Source: Kiloniellaceae bacterium (lineage in GTDB: Bacteria > Pseudomonadota > Alphaproteobacteria > Kiloniellales > Kiloniellaceae). Taken from it: 64,000 nt of DNA. The notes under the pieces are model-generated. The model was not told where the DNA came from. It saw only the letters and a program-made list of their open reading frames with translations, and made no database searches. The stretch lies in NCBI GenBank assembly GCA_021776195.1, contig JAJFGK010000077.1, positions 35,982-99,981 of the forward strand, read 5' to 3'. The first letter of the stretch is position 1. Each line of letters begins with the position of its first letter. This document shows positions 11,644 to 20,916 of the stretch, piece by piece. The translations under genes were made by a program, and so were the position numbers.

Positions 11644-13410
11644 TCAGACCAGCACCATGCCCTCCTCGGATACCGGCCGGTCGGCCTTGTCTTCGGGTCC
11701 GAGCAGCATCTCATAGTGCGCCGCGCCCGACGGTATCATGGGGTAGCAGTTCTCGTCCTTGGTCACCCGACAGTCGAAGATGACCGCCTTGGGCGTCTCG
11801 ATCATTTCCATGATCTTGTCGTCGAGCTCGGCGGGATCCTCGCAGCACATGCCGACCGCGCCGAAGGATTCGGCCAGTTTGACGAAGTCCGGCAGGGATT
11901 CCATGTAGCTCTCGGAATAGCGCTTGCCATGGAGCAGTTCCTGCCACTGGCGCACCATGCCCATCCATTGATTGTTCACGATGAAGACCTTCACCGGCAG
12001 GCGGTACTGGGCGATCGTCGACATCTCCTGGATGTTCATCAGGATCGAAGCCTCGCCGGCGACATCGACCACCAGCGCGTCGGGATGCGCCATCTGGGCG
12101 CCGATTGCCGCCGGCAGCCCGTAGCCCATGGTGCCGAGCCCACCGGAGGTCATCCAGCGATTGGGCTCTTCGAACTTCATGAACTGGGCGGCCCACATCT
12201 GGTGCTGCCCCACTTCGGTGGTGATGTAGGTGTCACGGTCCTTGGTCAGCTCATAGAGCCGCTGGATCGCATACTGCGGCTTGATCGTCGGCCCGCTCTG
12301 CTCGTACTTCAAGCAATTGACCGCGCGCCATTTCTCGAGCTGCGCCCACCAGACTTTCATCGCGTTGCCGTCGAGCGTCAGCTTGCGGGCTTCCCACTGC
12401 GCCACCATTTCCTCCAGCACCTCGCCGGCATCGCCGATGATTGGAAGGTCGACCATCACATTCTTGTTGATCGAGGAGGCATCGATATCGACGTGTATCT
12501 TGGTCGAATTGGGCGAAAACTCGTCGAGCCGCCCGGTCACCCGGTCATCGAAGCGCGCGCCGATGTTCACCAGCACGTCACAGCTGTACATCGCCATGTT
12601 CGCCTCGTAGGTGCCGTGCATGCCCAGCATGCCGACGAACAGCGGATCGCTCGCCGGATAGGCGCCCAGACCCATCAGGGTGTTGGTGCAGGGCGCCCCC
12701 AGCATGCGCACGAAACGGCCCAGCAGCTTGGCGGCCTTGGGTCCGGAGTTGATCACGCCGCCGCCGGCATAGATCATCGGCCGTTTGGCCTTGGCGATGA
12801 TATCGAGGGCCGCGGTAACCTTGCCGTCCTCGGCCTTGGTCCTGGGCGCGTAGCGGCTCTCGCCGAACTCGCCCGGCCCCCTGTAGCAGTCGCCCTTGCC
12901 TTGCAGGATATCCTTGGGCAGATCGATCACCACGGGGCCGGGGCGGCCGCTGCGCGCCACATGAAAGGCCTCGTGCATGACCCGCGGCAGGTCCTCGATC
13001 GACTTGACCAGGTAGTTGTGCTTGGTGCAGGGCCGCGTGATGCCGGTGGTATCGGCCTCCTGAAAGGCGTCGTTGCCGATCAGGTGCGTGGGCACCTGGC
13101 CGGTCAGGCAGACCACCGGAATCGAGTCCATCAAGGCGTCGGTCAAACCGGTGACCGCGTTGGTCGCGCCCGGCCCCGAGGTCACCAGCACCACACCGAC
13201 CTTGCCGGTGGAGCGCGCATAGCCTTCGGCCGCATGGACGGCGCCGCCCTCTTGGCGCACCAGCACATGGCGCAGCTCGTTCTGCTGGAACAGCGCGTCG
13301 TAGATCGGCAGGACAGCGCCGCCGGGATAGCCGAAGACGAGGTCGACGCCCTGATCGATCAGGGCCTTGATCACCATTTCCGATCCCGATAGTTGGGTAG
13401 CCGCCATCAT
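11644..13410 (-). CDS. ilvB: acetolactate synthase large (catalytic) subunit
   Basis: A 588-residue ThDP enzyme that condenses two pyruvates, or pyruvate and 2-oxobutyrate. The three domains of the family are in order: pyrimidine-binding (VDLVFGYPGGAVLPIYDAL, catalytic Glu in VRQEGGAVHAAEGYARSTG), central, and PP-binding (VVDVAGEASILMNIQEMSTI). RQWQELLHGKRYSES near the C-terminus is typical of biosynthetic ALS. I start at ATG 13410 (MMAATQLSG) after AGGTGAC; an earlier in-frame start adds a low-quality extension. It is the first gene of the ilvBHC cluster. Confidence 0.96.
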   Translation of the reverse strand: MMAATQLSGSEMVIKALIDQGVDLVFGYPGGAVLPIYDALFQQNELRHVLVRQEGGAVHAAEGYARSTGKVGVVLVTSGPGATNAVTGLTDALMDSIPVVCLTGQVPTHLIGNDAFQEADTTGITRPCTKHNYLVKSIEDLPRVMHEAFHVARSGRPGPVVIDLPKDILQGKGDCYRGPGEFGESRYAPRTKAEDGKVTAALDIIAKAKRPMIYAGGGVINSGPKAAKLLGRFVRMLGAPCTNTLMGLGAYPASDPLFVGMLGMHGTYEANMAMYSCDVLVNIGARFDDRVTGRLDEFSPNSTKIHVDIDASSINKNVMVDLPIIGDAGEVLEEMVAQWEARKLTLDGNAMKVWWAQLEKWRAVNCLKYEQSGPTIKPQYAIQRLYELTKDRDTYITTEVGQHQMWAAQFMKFEEPNRWMTSGGLGTMGYGLPAAIGAQMAHPDALVVDVAGEASILMNIQEMSTIAQYRLPVKVFIVNNQWMGMVRQWQELLHGKRYSESYMESLPDFVKLAESFGAVGMCCEDPAELDDKIMEMIETPKAVIFDCRVTKDENCYPMIPSGAAHYEMLLGPEDKADRPVSEEGMVLV

Positions 13411-13512
13411 GTCACCTACTTGTTCGCTCACCGACCCGAGAGCGCGCCAGAATCCAGCAAACGCGCCCCTTCCGGGTGTCCTCCGACCCCCAGAGCGGCG
13501 CACCCTAGTCGC

Positions 13513-14502
13513 TCATGACAGAGCGGTCAACCGATTTTGACGAATATTTGTAAATATTTCAGGCAATATACTTTCCGAAAATTGCGTCTCATAGGCGTTT
13601 ATCGTCGGATCATTACCCAAAACCTGATGCCGCAGCCAGGTGACCTGGCGTTTGGCGTAGCGCCGCGTCTTGACCTGGGCCGCCAGCGTCGCCTCCGCCA
13701 GGGTCTGGTCGCCGCGCAGGCAGGCCAAGAGGTCGGGCACGCCCAGGGACTTCATCACCGGACAGTCGGGCGGCAACTCCAGATTTTTCAGCGCCGCCGC
13801 CTCGTCCAGGGCACCGGCCTCCAGCATCGCCAGGAAACGGCGATCGCAGGCGTCGCGCAGGACCTCGCGCGGCGGCATCAGCACCACCGTCATGAAGCGG
13901 TAGGGGGCAGGTCCCTGGGTCTGGGGATCGTCCTGCCATTCGAGCAGAGAGCGGCCGGTCGCGCGGACCACTTCCCAGGCCCGGGTCAAGCGCTGGCTGT
14001 CGTTGGGGTGGAGGCGCGCCGCCATGGCCGGGTCCAGCACCGCGAGGGCGCGATGCAGCCCGCCGGGTCCCTCGGCGAGAAGCAGGTCGGCAGCCTCGGC
14101 CCGCAGCGCTTTGGGGATCTTGGGCACCGGCGCCAGACCGTCACGCAGGACGCGCAGATAAAGACCGGTGCCGCCGACCAGGATCGGCAGGCGCCCGCCG
14201 GCCAGGGCTTCGTCGATGGCTTCCAGCGCCAGGTCGCGCCAACGGCCCGCCGAACAGGGCTCGGCACCGGGGATGGCGCCATAGAGCCGGTGCGGCGCCC
14301 GCGCCAGATCGGCCTCGCCGGGACGCGCCGTGAGGATCCGCAGTTCGCGGTAGACCTGCATGGAATCGGCGTTGATGACGGTCCCGCCGAACGCCTCGGC
14401 GAGCGCCAGCCCCAAGGCCGACTTGCCCGAGGCGGTCGGTCCCGCGACGATCACCACCAATGGCGGCTCATCGGCTCCAGCCAATGCAGCGTCAGGGCTC
14501 AC
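13513..14502 (-). CDS. miaA: tRNA dimethylallyltransferase
   Basis: About 329 residues. MiaA adds a dimethylallyl group to A37 of tRNAs reading U-starting codons. The P-loop is GPTASGKSALG, followed by INADSMQVYRELRILTARP and VGGTGLYLRVLRDGL; RRYAKRQVTWLRHQ near the C-terminus binds tRNA. I favour GTG 14502, which has AAAGGA 8 nt upstream; the farthest in-frame start (TTG 14532) has no ribosome site and would leave only 24 bp to the divergent serB. Confidence 0.95.
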   Translation of the reverse strand: MSPDAALAGADEPPLVVIVAGPTASGKSALGLALAEAFGGTVINADSMQVYRELRILTARPGEADLARAPHRLYGAIPGAEPCSAGRWRDLALEAIDEALAGGRLPILVGGTGLYLRVLRDGLAPVPKIPKALRAEAADLLLAEGPGGLHRALAVLDPAMAARLHPNDSQRLTRAWEVVRATGRSLLEWQDDPQTQGPAPYRFMTVVLMPPREVLRDACDRRFLAMLEAGALDEAAALKNLELPPDCPVMKSLGVPDLLACLRGDQTLAEATLAAQVKTRRYAKRQVTWLRHQVLGNDPTINAYETQFSESILPEIFTNIRQNRLTALS

Positions 14503-14556
14503 GGAGTTGTCCTTTCGTCTTTTGGCCGCCAAAGGGAGCCTCTATAAGGTGCGGCC

Positions 14557-15477
14557 ATGGAACTGATGCTTAGCGTAATAGCGGACCCGGGAACAAGCAC
14601 CCTGGCGCCGCGCGACGTCGATCGGCTGTGTCGGGCACTGGACGGCGCCGGAGCCGCGCTCGGCACCGCGCTGTGGCTCTGCCCGGAGACCGCCTGCGAA
14701 GTCGCCATGACCGGTCTCGACCTTGCCCAGGCGCGGGCCTGCCTGAGTGACGCCGGCGCGGGCGGCGCCTTCGATCTTGCGCTGCAGCCGGCCGCGGGGC
14801 GGCGCAAGGGCCTTTTGGTCGCCGACATGGAATCCACCATCATCGGCCAGGAAATGGTCGACGAGATGGCCGCGCGACGGGGCATTGGCGCGGAGGTCGC
14901 GGCCATCACGCGACGGGCCATGGCCGGCGAGCTGCCCTTCGAGACGGCACTGCGCCAGCGCGTCGCCCTGCTTGCCGGATACGCAGAACCCGACCTGGCC
15001 GATCTGGCCGCCATCATGACCCTAAACCGGGGCGCTTCGACCCTGGTCGCGACGATGCGGCGTCACGGCGCCACCTGCGCCTTGGTGTCCGGCGGCTTTT
15101 CCGTCTTTGCCGAGATCATCGCCCGGCGCTGCGGCTTCGATGCGCTGCGCGCCAACCGGTTGGAGATCGCCGAAGGGCAACTCACGGGCCGCATGGTGGA
15201 GCCGATTCAAGGACCCGACGCCAAGGCGCGCGCCCTGTGCGAGTTCGCGTCCGATCTCGGCATCGCGCCTGAAGCTGCTCTGGCCGTGGGCGACGGATCC
15301 AACGACGTCGACATGGTGCGGGCCGCCGGTCTCGGTGTCGCCTATCGCGGCAAGCCGATCCTCAAGGCAGCCGCCGACGTCACGTTGGACCATGCGAGGC
15401 TCGATGCCCTGCTCTATGTCCAGGGCTATCACCGCGACGAGTTTATCGATCCCGAGCCCGCGCAGGCACAAGCCTGA
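14557..15477 (+). CDS. serB: phosphoserine phosphatase
   Basis: A 306-residue HAD-family enzyme performing the last step of serine synthesis. An N-terminal ACT-like region precedes the catalytic domain. HAD motif I is ADMESTIIGQEMVDEMA (nucleophile Asp, with Glu in the second acid position), motif II is ALVSGGFSVFAE, and motif IV is VGDGSNDVDMVRAAGLGVAY. It is divergent from miaA. No Shine-Dalgarno precedes the ATG, and TATAAG ends 8 nt upstream, so the mRNA may be leaderless. Confidence 0.95.
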   Translation: MELMLSVIADPGTSTLAPRDVDRLCRALDGAGAALGTALWLCPETACEVAMTGLDLAQARACLSDAGAGGAFDLALQPAAGRRKGLLVADMESTIIGQEMVDEMAARRGIGAEVAAITRRAMAGELPFETALRQRVALLAGYAEPDLADLAAIMTLNRGASTLVATMRRHGATCALVSGGFSVFAEIIARRCGFDALRANRLEIAEGQLTGRMVEPIQGPDAKARALCEFASDLGIAPEAALAVGDGSNDVDMVRAAGLGVAYRGKPILKAAADVTLDHARLDALLYVQGYHRDEFIDPEPAQAQA

Positions 15478-15486
15478 GCCTCAGCC

Positions 15487-16998
15487 TCAACCTTCCTTCA
15501 GGCGCACCGCCACCCAGCGGAAATCGCCGCGCCGCACGACCCAAAGCGTGACCACGTCGTAGCCTTCCGACTTGGCGGCCTCGACCTGCTGTGCGACATC
15601 GCCGGGGGTCAGAACGGGCTCCTGATCGACCTCGACGATCACATCGCCCGGCTGCAGGCCCCGCTCCGAGGCAGAGCTCTCCGGATCGACCGCCGTGATG
15701 GCCACGCCCTTGGTCTCCTCGCTCAAATCGAAGCGCTGGCGCAGTTCGTCGGTGATCGTGCCCAGGCCCAGCCCCAGCTCCGAAACCCGGCCCTCGTCGC
15801 CGAGGTCTTCGTTCCCGCTGTCGGGCTGCAGCGCCGCGGCCACGACATCGGCGTCGAGCTCGCCGAGATGGACGTCGAAGGTCTTCTCCTCGCCCCGGCG
15901 CCAGACCGTCACCGTGACATCGGACCCGATCGAGGTTTCGGCCACCATCCGCGGCAGCTTGCGCATTTCCTCCACCGGCCGCCCGTTGAAGGTCAAGATC
16001 ACGTCGCCCTGCAGGATACCGGCGGCCTCGGCGGGTCCGCCCTCGGTGACCTGGCTGACCAGCGCGCCGCGCGGCTGTCCGAGCCGCAGGCCCTCGGCGA
16101 GTTCCTCGGTCACGGTCTGAATCCGCACCCCGAGCCAGCCGCGCCGGACCTCGCCGCCGGAACGAAGCTGGGCAACGATGTTGCTAGCCAAGGTCGAGGG
16201 AATGGCGAAACCGATGCCGACCGAACCGCCGGAGGGCGAAAAGATCGCCGTGTTCACACCGATCACATCGCCATCGAGGTTGAACATCGGCCCCCCCGAA
16301 TTGCCGCGATTGATCGCCGCGTCGGTCTGAATGAAGTCGTCGTAGCGGCCCTGGTTGATGTCGCGCTGGCGGGCCGAGACGATCCCCGCCGTCACCGTGC
16401 CGCCGAGGCCAAAGGGATTGCCGATCGCCACCACCCAGTCGCCGATACGGGTCTTGCTGGAGTCGCCCCACTTGGCGGCGGGAAGCGGTGTCTCGCTTTC
16501 CACCTTCAAGACCGCGAGATCGGTGTCCTTGTCGCTGCCGACCAGGGTGGCGTCGAGCACGGTGTTGTCGCTGAGGCGCACCCGGATTTCATCGGCGTCG
16601 GCGATGACATGGTGGTTCGTCACGATATAGCCGGTGGCATCGATGATGAATCCGGAGCCCAGGGAGTTGGCGCGCCGGCGCTGCTGCGGCGGCTCCTGGC
16701 CACGACGCTCGAAGAACTCGCGGAACAGCTCCTCCAGCTCTTCGCTGCCGCGGCCCTCATCGTCTCGTCCCTCGATGGTCTGGGAGGTGGAGATGTTGAC
16801 CACCGTGGGCAGCAGTTCTTCGGCGAGGTCGGCGAAGGATTCCGGGGCGCCCCGGGCAGCGGCCGGCAGGCTTGTCGCCAGCGCCGCCAAGAACATCGCC
16901 AGGGACGCCAATCCAATCCACAGGATCTTCCGAGAATGGTCCGCGGTCGGATGGGTCTCGGCCCGGCGCGCAACAGCAATTTTCGCGTTTCGCATCAT
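15487..16998 (-). CDS. Do/HtrA-family periplasmic serine protease
   Basis: A 503-residue envelope quality-control protease. A hydrophobic signal segment (about residues 27-48) is followed by the trypsin-like domain with His (TNHHVIADA), Asp (DKDTDLAVLK) and Ser (NRGNSGGPMFN), then two PDZ domains (around RGWLGVRIQ and SSASERGLQPGDVIVEVD). Length and two PDZ domains fit DegP/DegQ/MucD. A candidate RpoH promoter lies about 100 bp upstream. It neighbours hflC/hflK, another membrane quality-control system, as in many alphaproteobacteria. Confidence 0.95.
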   Translation of the reverse strand: MMRNAKIAVARRAETHPTADHSRKILWIGLASLAMFLAALATSLPAAARGAPESFADLAEELLPTVVNISTSQTIEGRDDEGRGSEELEELFREFFERRGQEPPQQRRRANSLGSGFIIDATGYIVTNHHVIADADEIRVRLSDNTVLDATLVGSDKDTDLAVLKVESETPLPAAKWGDSSKTRIGDWVVAIGNPFGLGGTVTAGIVSARQRDINQGRYDDFIQTDAAINRGNSGGPMFNLDGDVIGVNTAIFSPSGGSVGIGFAIPSTLASNIVAQLRSGGEVRRGWLGVRIQTVTEELAEGLRLGQPRGALVSQVTEGGPAEAAGILQGDVILTFNGRPVEEMRKLPRMVAETSIGSDVTVTVWRRGEEKTFDVHLGELDADVVAAALQPDSGNEDLGDEGRVSELGLGLGTITDELRQRFDLSEETKGVAITAVDPESSASERGLQPGDVIVEVDQEPVLTPGDVAQQVEAAKSEGYDVVTLWVVRRGDFRWVAVRLKEG

Positions 16999-17101
16999 CT
17001 CATCGCTCTCCGGTTCATTCGTTCGGCTCCGCTCGGACCGCCAGCCCCCAGGGATGCTTCTATCATGCCATCCCCGGGCGGTCGGCTTGGCTTCCTGAGT
17101 G

Positions 17102-17130
17102 ATCTGGGACAGACACCCGGTCCTTTCAAG
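17102..17130 (-). promoter_or_regulatory. candidate RpoH (sigma-32) promoter for Do protease
   Basis: On the minus strand CTTGAAA (17130-17124) is followed after 14 bp by TCCCAGAT (17109-17102). This is close to the heat-shock consensus (CTTGAAA, 13-17 bp, CCCCATnT). It sits about 100 bp upstream of the protease start, and rpoH is encoded in the same window. Confidence 0.5.
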
Positions 17131-17247
17131 GCAGCCTGACGGTCATGTTACCACCCTTTCCACTAGGCGCAAAAAAGGGCGGGAATGGGGCAAATTCAAC
17201 GGCCAAGGCAACAAACTGGGTCCAAGCGACAACGGGCAAACCCAGCC

Positions 17248-17433
17248 TCACGCGCGCAGGAGCCAGACCAGCAGCACGCCGACACCGGCGGCGACCAGGC
17301 CGCCCAATCGCAGGGCCTCGGGCGCCATTTGATCGAGCATCTGCAGGATCTGGCGCAAGCGACTGGGAAAGAGCGCCAGAAAGAGACCCTCGATCACCAA
17401 GAGCAACGCCAACGCGGTCAAAAAATCCTGCAC
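17248..17433 (-). CDS. DUF2065 small membrane protein
   Basis: A 61-residue protein with two hydrophobic helices (residues 3-22 and 41-60) and the pattern LLLVIEGLFLALFPSRLRQI, typical of the DUF2065 (YjeT) family found beside hflC. Its function is unknown. The start is GTG 17433 with a GGGG-rich ribosome site. It is downstream of hflC by 62 bp and upstream of the Do protease, and likely belongs to the hfl transcript. Confidence 0.85.
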   Translation of the reverse strand: MQDFLTALALLLVIEGLFLALFPSRLRQILQMLDQMAPEALRLGGLVAAGVGVLLVWLLRA

Positions 17434-17495
17434 GTTCCCCCCGGTTCGGCACGATTAACTCGACTCAGCCGGATGCGGGCCGGTCCACGAACGGA

Positions 17496-18386
17496 TCACT
17501 GGGCGGCCGGAGCCGGTGGCGAAGCCGCGGTTTCATTGAAGAACTCAAAGAACTCGCTTTCCGGGGACAGCACCATATAGGTCGATTCGCCGCCCAAAGA
17601 CACGGCGTAGGCCTGCATGGAGCGGTAAAAATTGAAGAAATCCGGGTCTTCGCCAAAAGCCTTGTTCAGGATGCTGGTCCGCAAACCCTCGCCCTGGCCT
17701 TGCAGAATTTCTGCTTCGCGCTGGGCCTCGGCCGTGATCACCGTCGCCTCGCGGTCTGCCCCGGCCTTGATCCGCTGGGCCAGTTCGAAGCCCTGGGCGC
17801 GGAACTCGGTGGCCTCCCGGTCGCGTTCGGCCTTCATACGCTCGAAGACCTGGGCGCTGACCTGCTCGGGCAGGTCGGCGCGGCCGATACGCACGTCGAG
17901 GGTTTCGATACCGAGATCCTTGGCCTGGGTGTTCACGTTGAACGCGATGGTCCTCAACAAGTTGAGCCGTTCCGCCGATAGCAGGGTGGTCAGGGTGGTC
18001 TTGCCGAGCACCTCGCGCAGCGCCGAGTTGATAATGACGCCGAGACGCTCGCGCGCGGTCTCCTCGGTGCGCACCCGCTGGAAGAAAAGCTTGGGGTCGC
18101 TGATCCGGTAGCGGGCGAAGGAATCCACCAACAGCCGTTTCTGGTCGGCCAGAAGGATGTTTTCGACCGGCGGATCGAGGTTCAAGACCCGCTTTTCATA
18201 GACCTGCACGTCCTGGACCAACGGCACCTTGAAGTGCAGACCCGGCTCTTGATAGATCGCCTTGATCTCGCCGAACTGGACCACCATGACCTGCTCGGTC
18301 TCGCGAACCGTGAAGGCCGACCCCTTGATCACCATTCCGGTGAGGATCACCACCACGCCCAGAACCAGAAGTTTCCAATTACCCAT
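17496..18386 (-). CDS. hflC: FtsH modulator HflC (SPFH domain)
   Basis: A 296-residue protein with an N-terminal membrane helix (residues 5-24), an SPFH/prohibitin domain (EQVMVVQFGEIKAIYQEPGL, then DLGIETLDVRIGRADLPEQV) and a charged coiled region (RMKAERDREATEFRAQG). HflK and HflC form a large membrane complex that surrounds FtsH and controls access of membrane substrates. It lies 14 bp downstream of hflK. Confidence 0.96.
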   Translation of the reverse strand: MGNWKLLVLGVVVILTGMVIKGSAFTVRETEQVMVVQFGEIKAIYQEPGLHFKVPLVQDVQVYEKRVLNLDPPVENILLADQKRLLVDSFARYRISDPKLFFQRVRTEETARERLGVIINSALREVLGKTTLTTLLSAERLNLLRTIAFNVNTQAKDLGIETLDVRIGRADLPEQVSAQVFERMKAERDREATEFRAQGFELAQRIKAGADREATVITAEAQREAEILQGQGEGLRTSILNKAFGEDPDFFNFYRSMQAYAVSLGGESTYMVLSPESEFFEFFNETAASPPAPAAQ

Positions 18387-18400
18387 GTCTCTGCGCTCCC

Positions 18401-19531
18401 TTACGGCGTGGTCTTGTTTTGCCGCAGCTCGTTGAGCGGCAGATAGGGCACGGTGCCCCCGATGGAGGAATCCATGATCACCTTGTCGGAGGTGCGCATG
18501 ACTTCCTGGATTGTCTCCAGGTACATGCGCCGCCGGGCGACCTCGGGGTTTTCCTTGTAGGCGCGGTAGACCGACAAGAAGCGCTCGGCCTCGCCTTCGG
18601 CCTCGTTGACCAGGCGTTCCTTGTAGGCTTCGGCGTTCTGGATCGTCCTTTGCGCCTCGCCGCGCGCGCGCGGCAGGATGTCGTTGCGATATTTGTCGGC
18701 TTCATTGCGCAAACGATCGCGGTCTTGACGGGCGCGCTGCACGTCATCGAAAGCGTCGATCACCGGCCCCGGGGGCTTGGCGTCGAGCAGCTTCAGGGAG
18801 GTGACCAGGATACCCGATTCGTACTCGTCCAGGATCTGCTGCAACAGCGCCTGGGTCTGGGTCTCGATATCGAGACGGGCCTCGGTCAGGGCCGGCTGAA
18901 TGTCGGTGCGGCCGATGATTTCTCGGATCGCGCTTTCGGCGGCAATCTTCACCGTGGCGTCCGGGTCGCGAATCTTGAACAGATAGAGCGCCGGATCGGA
19001 GATTTTCCAGAAAACCGAGAAATCGATATCGATGATGTTCTGATCGCCGGTCAGCATGATCGATTCTTCGATCACGTCGCGCCGCTGGCTTTGGCTCGAG
19101 TCGTTTCCGACCGAGCGGAAGCCGACATCGATCTGATGCACGTCCGTGACCCCTGGCAAGAGGACCTCGCCAATCGGGAAGGGGAAGTACCAGTGGAGAC
19201 CTGGTTCTGTCGTGTTCACGTGCTGGCCAAAGAGCAGGATCACGCCCTGTTCGTTGTTCTGCACCCGGTAAATTCCGCTAAAGCCCCAGATTCCCAGCAG
19301 CACCACCAGGCCCAGCAGCACCGCCACCTTGGGTATGCCGCCACCGCCGCCACCGCGCCCGCCGCCTGGCATCATTTTCTTGAAGCGATCCTGGCCCTTG
19401 CGGATCAGATCCTCGAAATCGGGCGGGCGCTGTCCGCCGCCCGGGCCTTCGCCGCCGCCCCAAGGACCGCCGCCACCGCCACCGGAGCCGCCGCCACCGC
19501 CCCAAGGGCCGCCTTTGTTTTCCCAAGGCAT
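18401..19531 (-). CDS. hflK: FtsH modulator HflK (SPFH domain)
   Basis: A 376-residue partner of HflC. The cytoplasmic N-terminus is extremely glycine-rich (residues 6-35, runs of GG with Trp and Pro), as is usual for HflK. A membrane helix (about 68-86) and an SPFH domain (VQNNEQGVILLFGQHVNTTE, then EYESGILVTSLKLLDAKPPG) follow. It is first in the hflK-hflC-DUF2065 operon. Confidence 0.96.
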   Translation of the reverse strand: MPWENKGGPWGGGGGSGGGGGGPWGGGEGPGGGQRPPDFEDLIRKGQDRFKKMMPGGGRGGGGGGIPKVAVLLGLVVLLGIWGFSGIYRVQNNEQGVILLFGQHVNTTEPGLHWYFPFPIGEVLLPGVTDVHQIDVGFRSVGNDSSQSQRRDVIEESIMLTGDQNIIDIDFSVFWKISDPALYLFKIRDPDATVKIAAESAIREIIGRTDIQPALTEARLDIETQTQALLQQILDEYESGILVTSLKLLDAKPPGPVIDAFDDVQRARQDRDRLRNEADKYRNDILPRARGEAQRTIQNAEAYKERLVNEAEGEAERFLSVYRAYKENPEVARRRMYLETIQEVMRTSDKVIMDSSIGGTVPYLPLNELRQNKTTP

Positions 19532-19752
19532 ATGAGGTTTTCCAATCCTGCTATCTGTCAGTCATGTCTAGCTGTCGATCACAACGCGCGCTTAGTCCGC
19601 AGGGCCTACCCTGTCGCCAGGGGTTCTGGCAAGGATTGGATTCACGGCTGACAGCGCGCATCTAGGGTCCTATAACACGCCGGCTTTGGGCGCGCGCGGG
19701 TCCGACTTCGATCATGAAGGCCATATTGGCCAAAAAAGGGAGAATTTCAAGC

Positions 19753-20892
19753 ATGGCGGCGATAACCGAGGATTCAATCCTTGAGCGCTTGCGAAGTGTC
19801 ATCGAACCGGAGAGCGGCCAGGACATCGTCAGCCGCGGCATGGTGAGCGGCGTCGTCTTGCGGGAAGGCAATGTCGGCTTTGCCATCGAGGTGCCGGCGG
19901 AAAAGGGCGCCGCCCTCGAGCCGTTGCGTCAGGCCGCCGAGGCCGCCGTGCACGAACTGGCCGGCGTGGTCTCGGTGACCGCCGTGCTGACCGCCGAAAG
20001 CCAACCGCCCGCGGCGGCGCCGGCGCCCCAGCAAAGCGCGCCCCAACCGGCCGCCGCGCCGTCCGCGCCCCCCCAGGCCGGCGGTGGGCTGCCCGGTATC
20101 AAGTCGATCATCGCGGTCGCCTCGGGCAAGGGCGGCGTCGGCAAGTCGACCACGACGACCAACCTCGCCTTGGCCCTGGCCGCCGAAGGTCTGTCGGTCG
20201 CCATCCTCGATGCCGACATCTACGGCCCCTCGCAGCCGCGCATGATGGGCATCTCCGGACGGCCCACCTCGCCGGACGGCAAGACCCTGGTGGCGATGGA
20301 GAACTTCGGCGTCAAGTGCATGTCCATGGGCTTTCTGGTGGCCGAGGACACGCCGATGATCTGGCGCGGGCCGATGGTGCAGTCGGCCCTGCAGCAGATG
20401 CTGCGCGATGTCGACTGGGGCGAACTCGACGTCATGGTGATCGACATGCCGCCCGGCACCGGCGACGCCCAGCTCACCATTTCCCAACAGGTCCCGCTGA
20501 CCGGCGCGATCATCGTCTCGACGCCGCAGGACATCGCCCTGCTGGACGCCCGCAAGGGTCTCAACATGTTCCGCAAGGTCGATGTGCCGGTGCTCGGATT
20601 CATCGAGAACATGAGCCTTTTCATCTGCCCCAACTGCGGCCACGAGGCGCACATCTTCAGCCATGGCGGCGCACGCGAGACCGCCAAGGAGCTTGGCGTC
20701 GACTTCCTCGGCGAGCTGCCGCTGGACATCGAGATCCGCTCGACCTCCGATGCCGGTCGGCCGATCGTGGTCAGCCAGCCGGACTCGCCCAATGCCCAGA
20801 TCTACCGGGATATCGCCCGTCAGGTCTGGGGCAAGATCCAGGATCGCCTGGGCGCGAGCGAACGCCAGGCACCCAAGATCGTGATGCAGTAG
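19753..20892 (+). CDS. Mrp/ApbC-type Fe-S cluster carrier ATPase
   Basis: A 379-residue protein with an N-terminal MIP18-like (DUF59) domain (EDSILERLRSVIEPESGQDI), an Ala/Pro-rich linker (about residues 82-115), and a deviant Walker A ATPase domain (GKGGVGKSTTTTN). The CPNC pair (FICPNCGHEAHIF) is the Fe-S carrying motif. It binds and transfers [4Fe-4S] clusters. I start at ATG 19753 (MAAITEDSI); an upstream ATG adds 13 non-conserved residues. Divergent from hflK. Confidence 0.95.
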   Translation: MAAITEDSILERLRSVIEPESGQDIVSRGMVSGVVLREGNVGFAIEVPAEKGAALEPLRQAAEAAVHELAGVVSVTAVLTAESQPPAAAPAPQQSAPQPAAAPSAPPQAGGGLPGIKSIIAVASGKGGVGKSTTTTNLALALAAEGLSVAILDADIYGPSQPRMMGISGRPTSPDGKTLVAMENFGVKCMSMGFLVAEDTPMIWRGPMVQSALQQMLRDVDWGELDVMVIDMPPGTGDAQLTISQQVPLTGAIIVSTPQDIALLDARKGLNMFRKVDVPVLGFIENMSLFICPNCGHEAHIFSHGGARETAKELGVDFLGELPLDIEIRSTSDAGRPIVVSQPDSPNAQIYRDIARQVWGKIQDRLGASERQAPKIVMQ

Positions 20893-20916
20893 CCCGCAGG
20901 GAACGAAAGCCCACAT

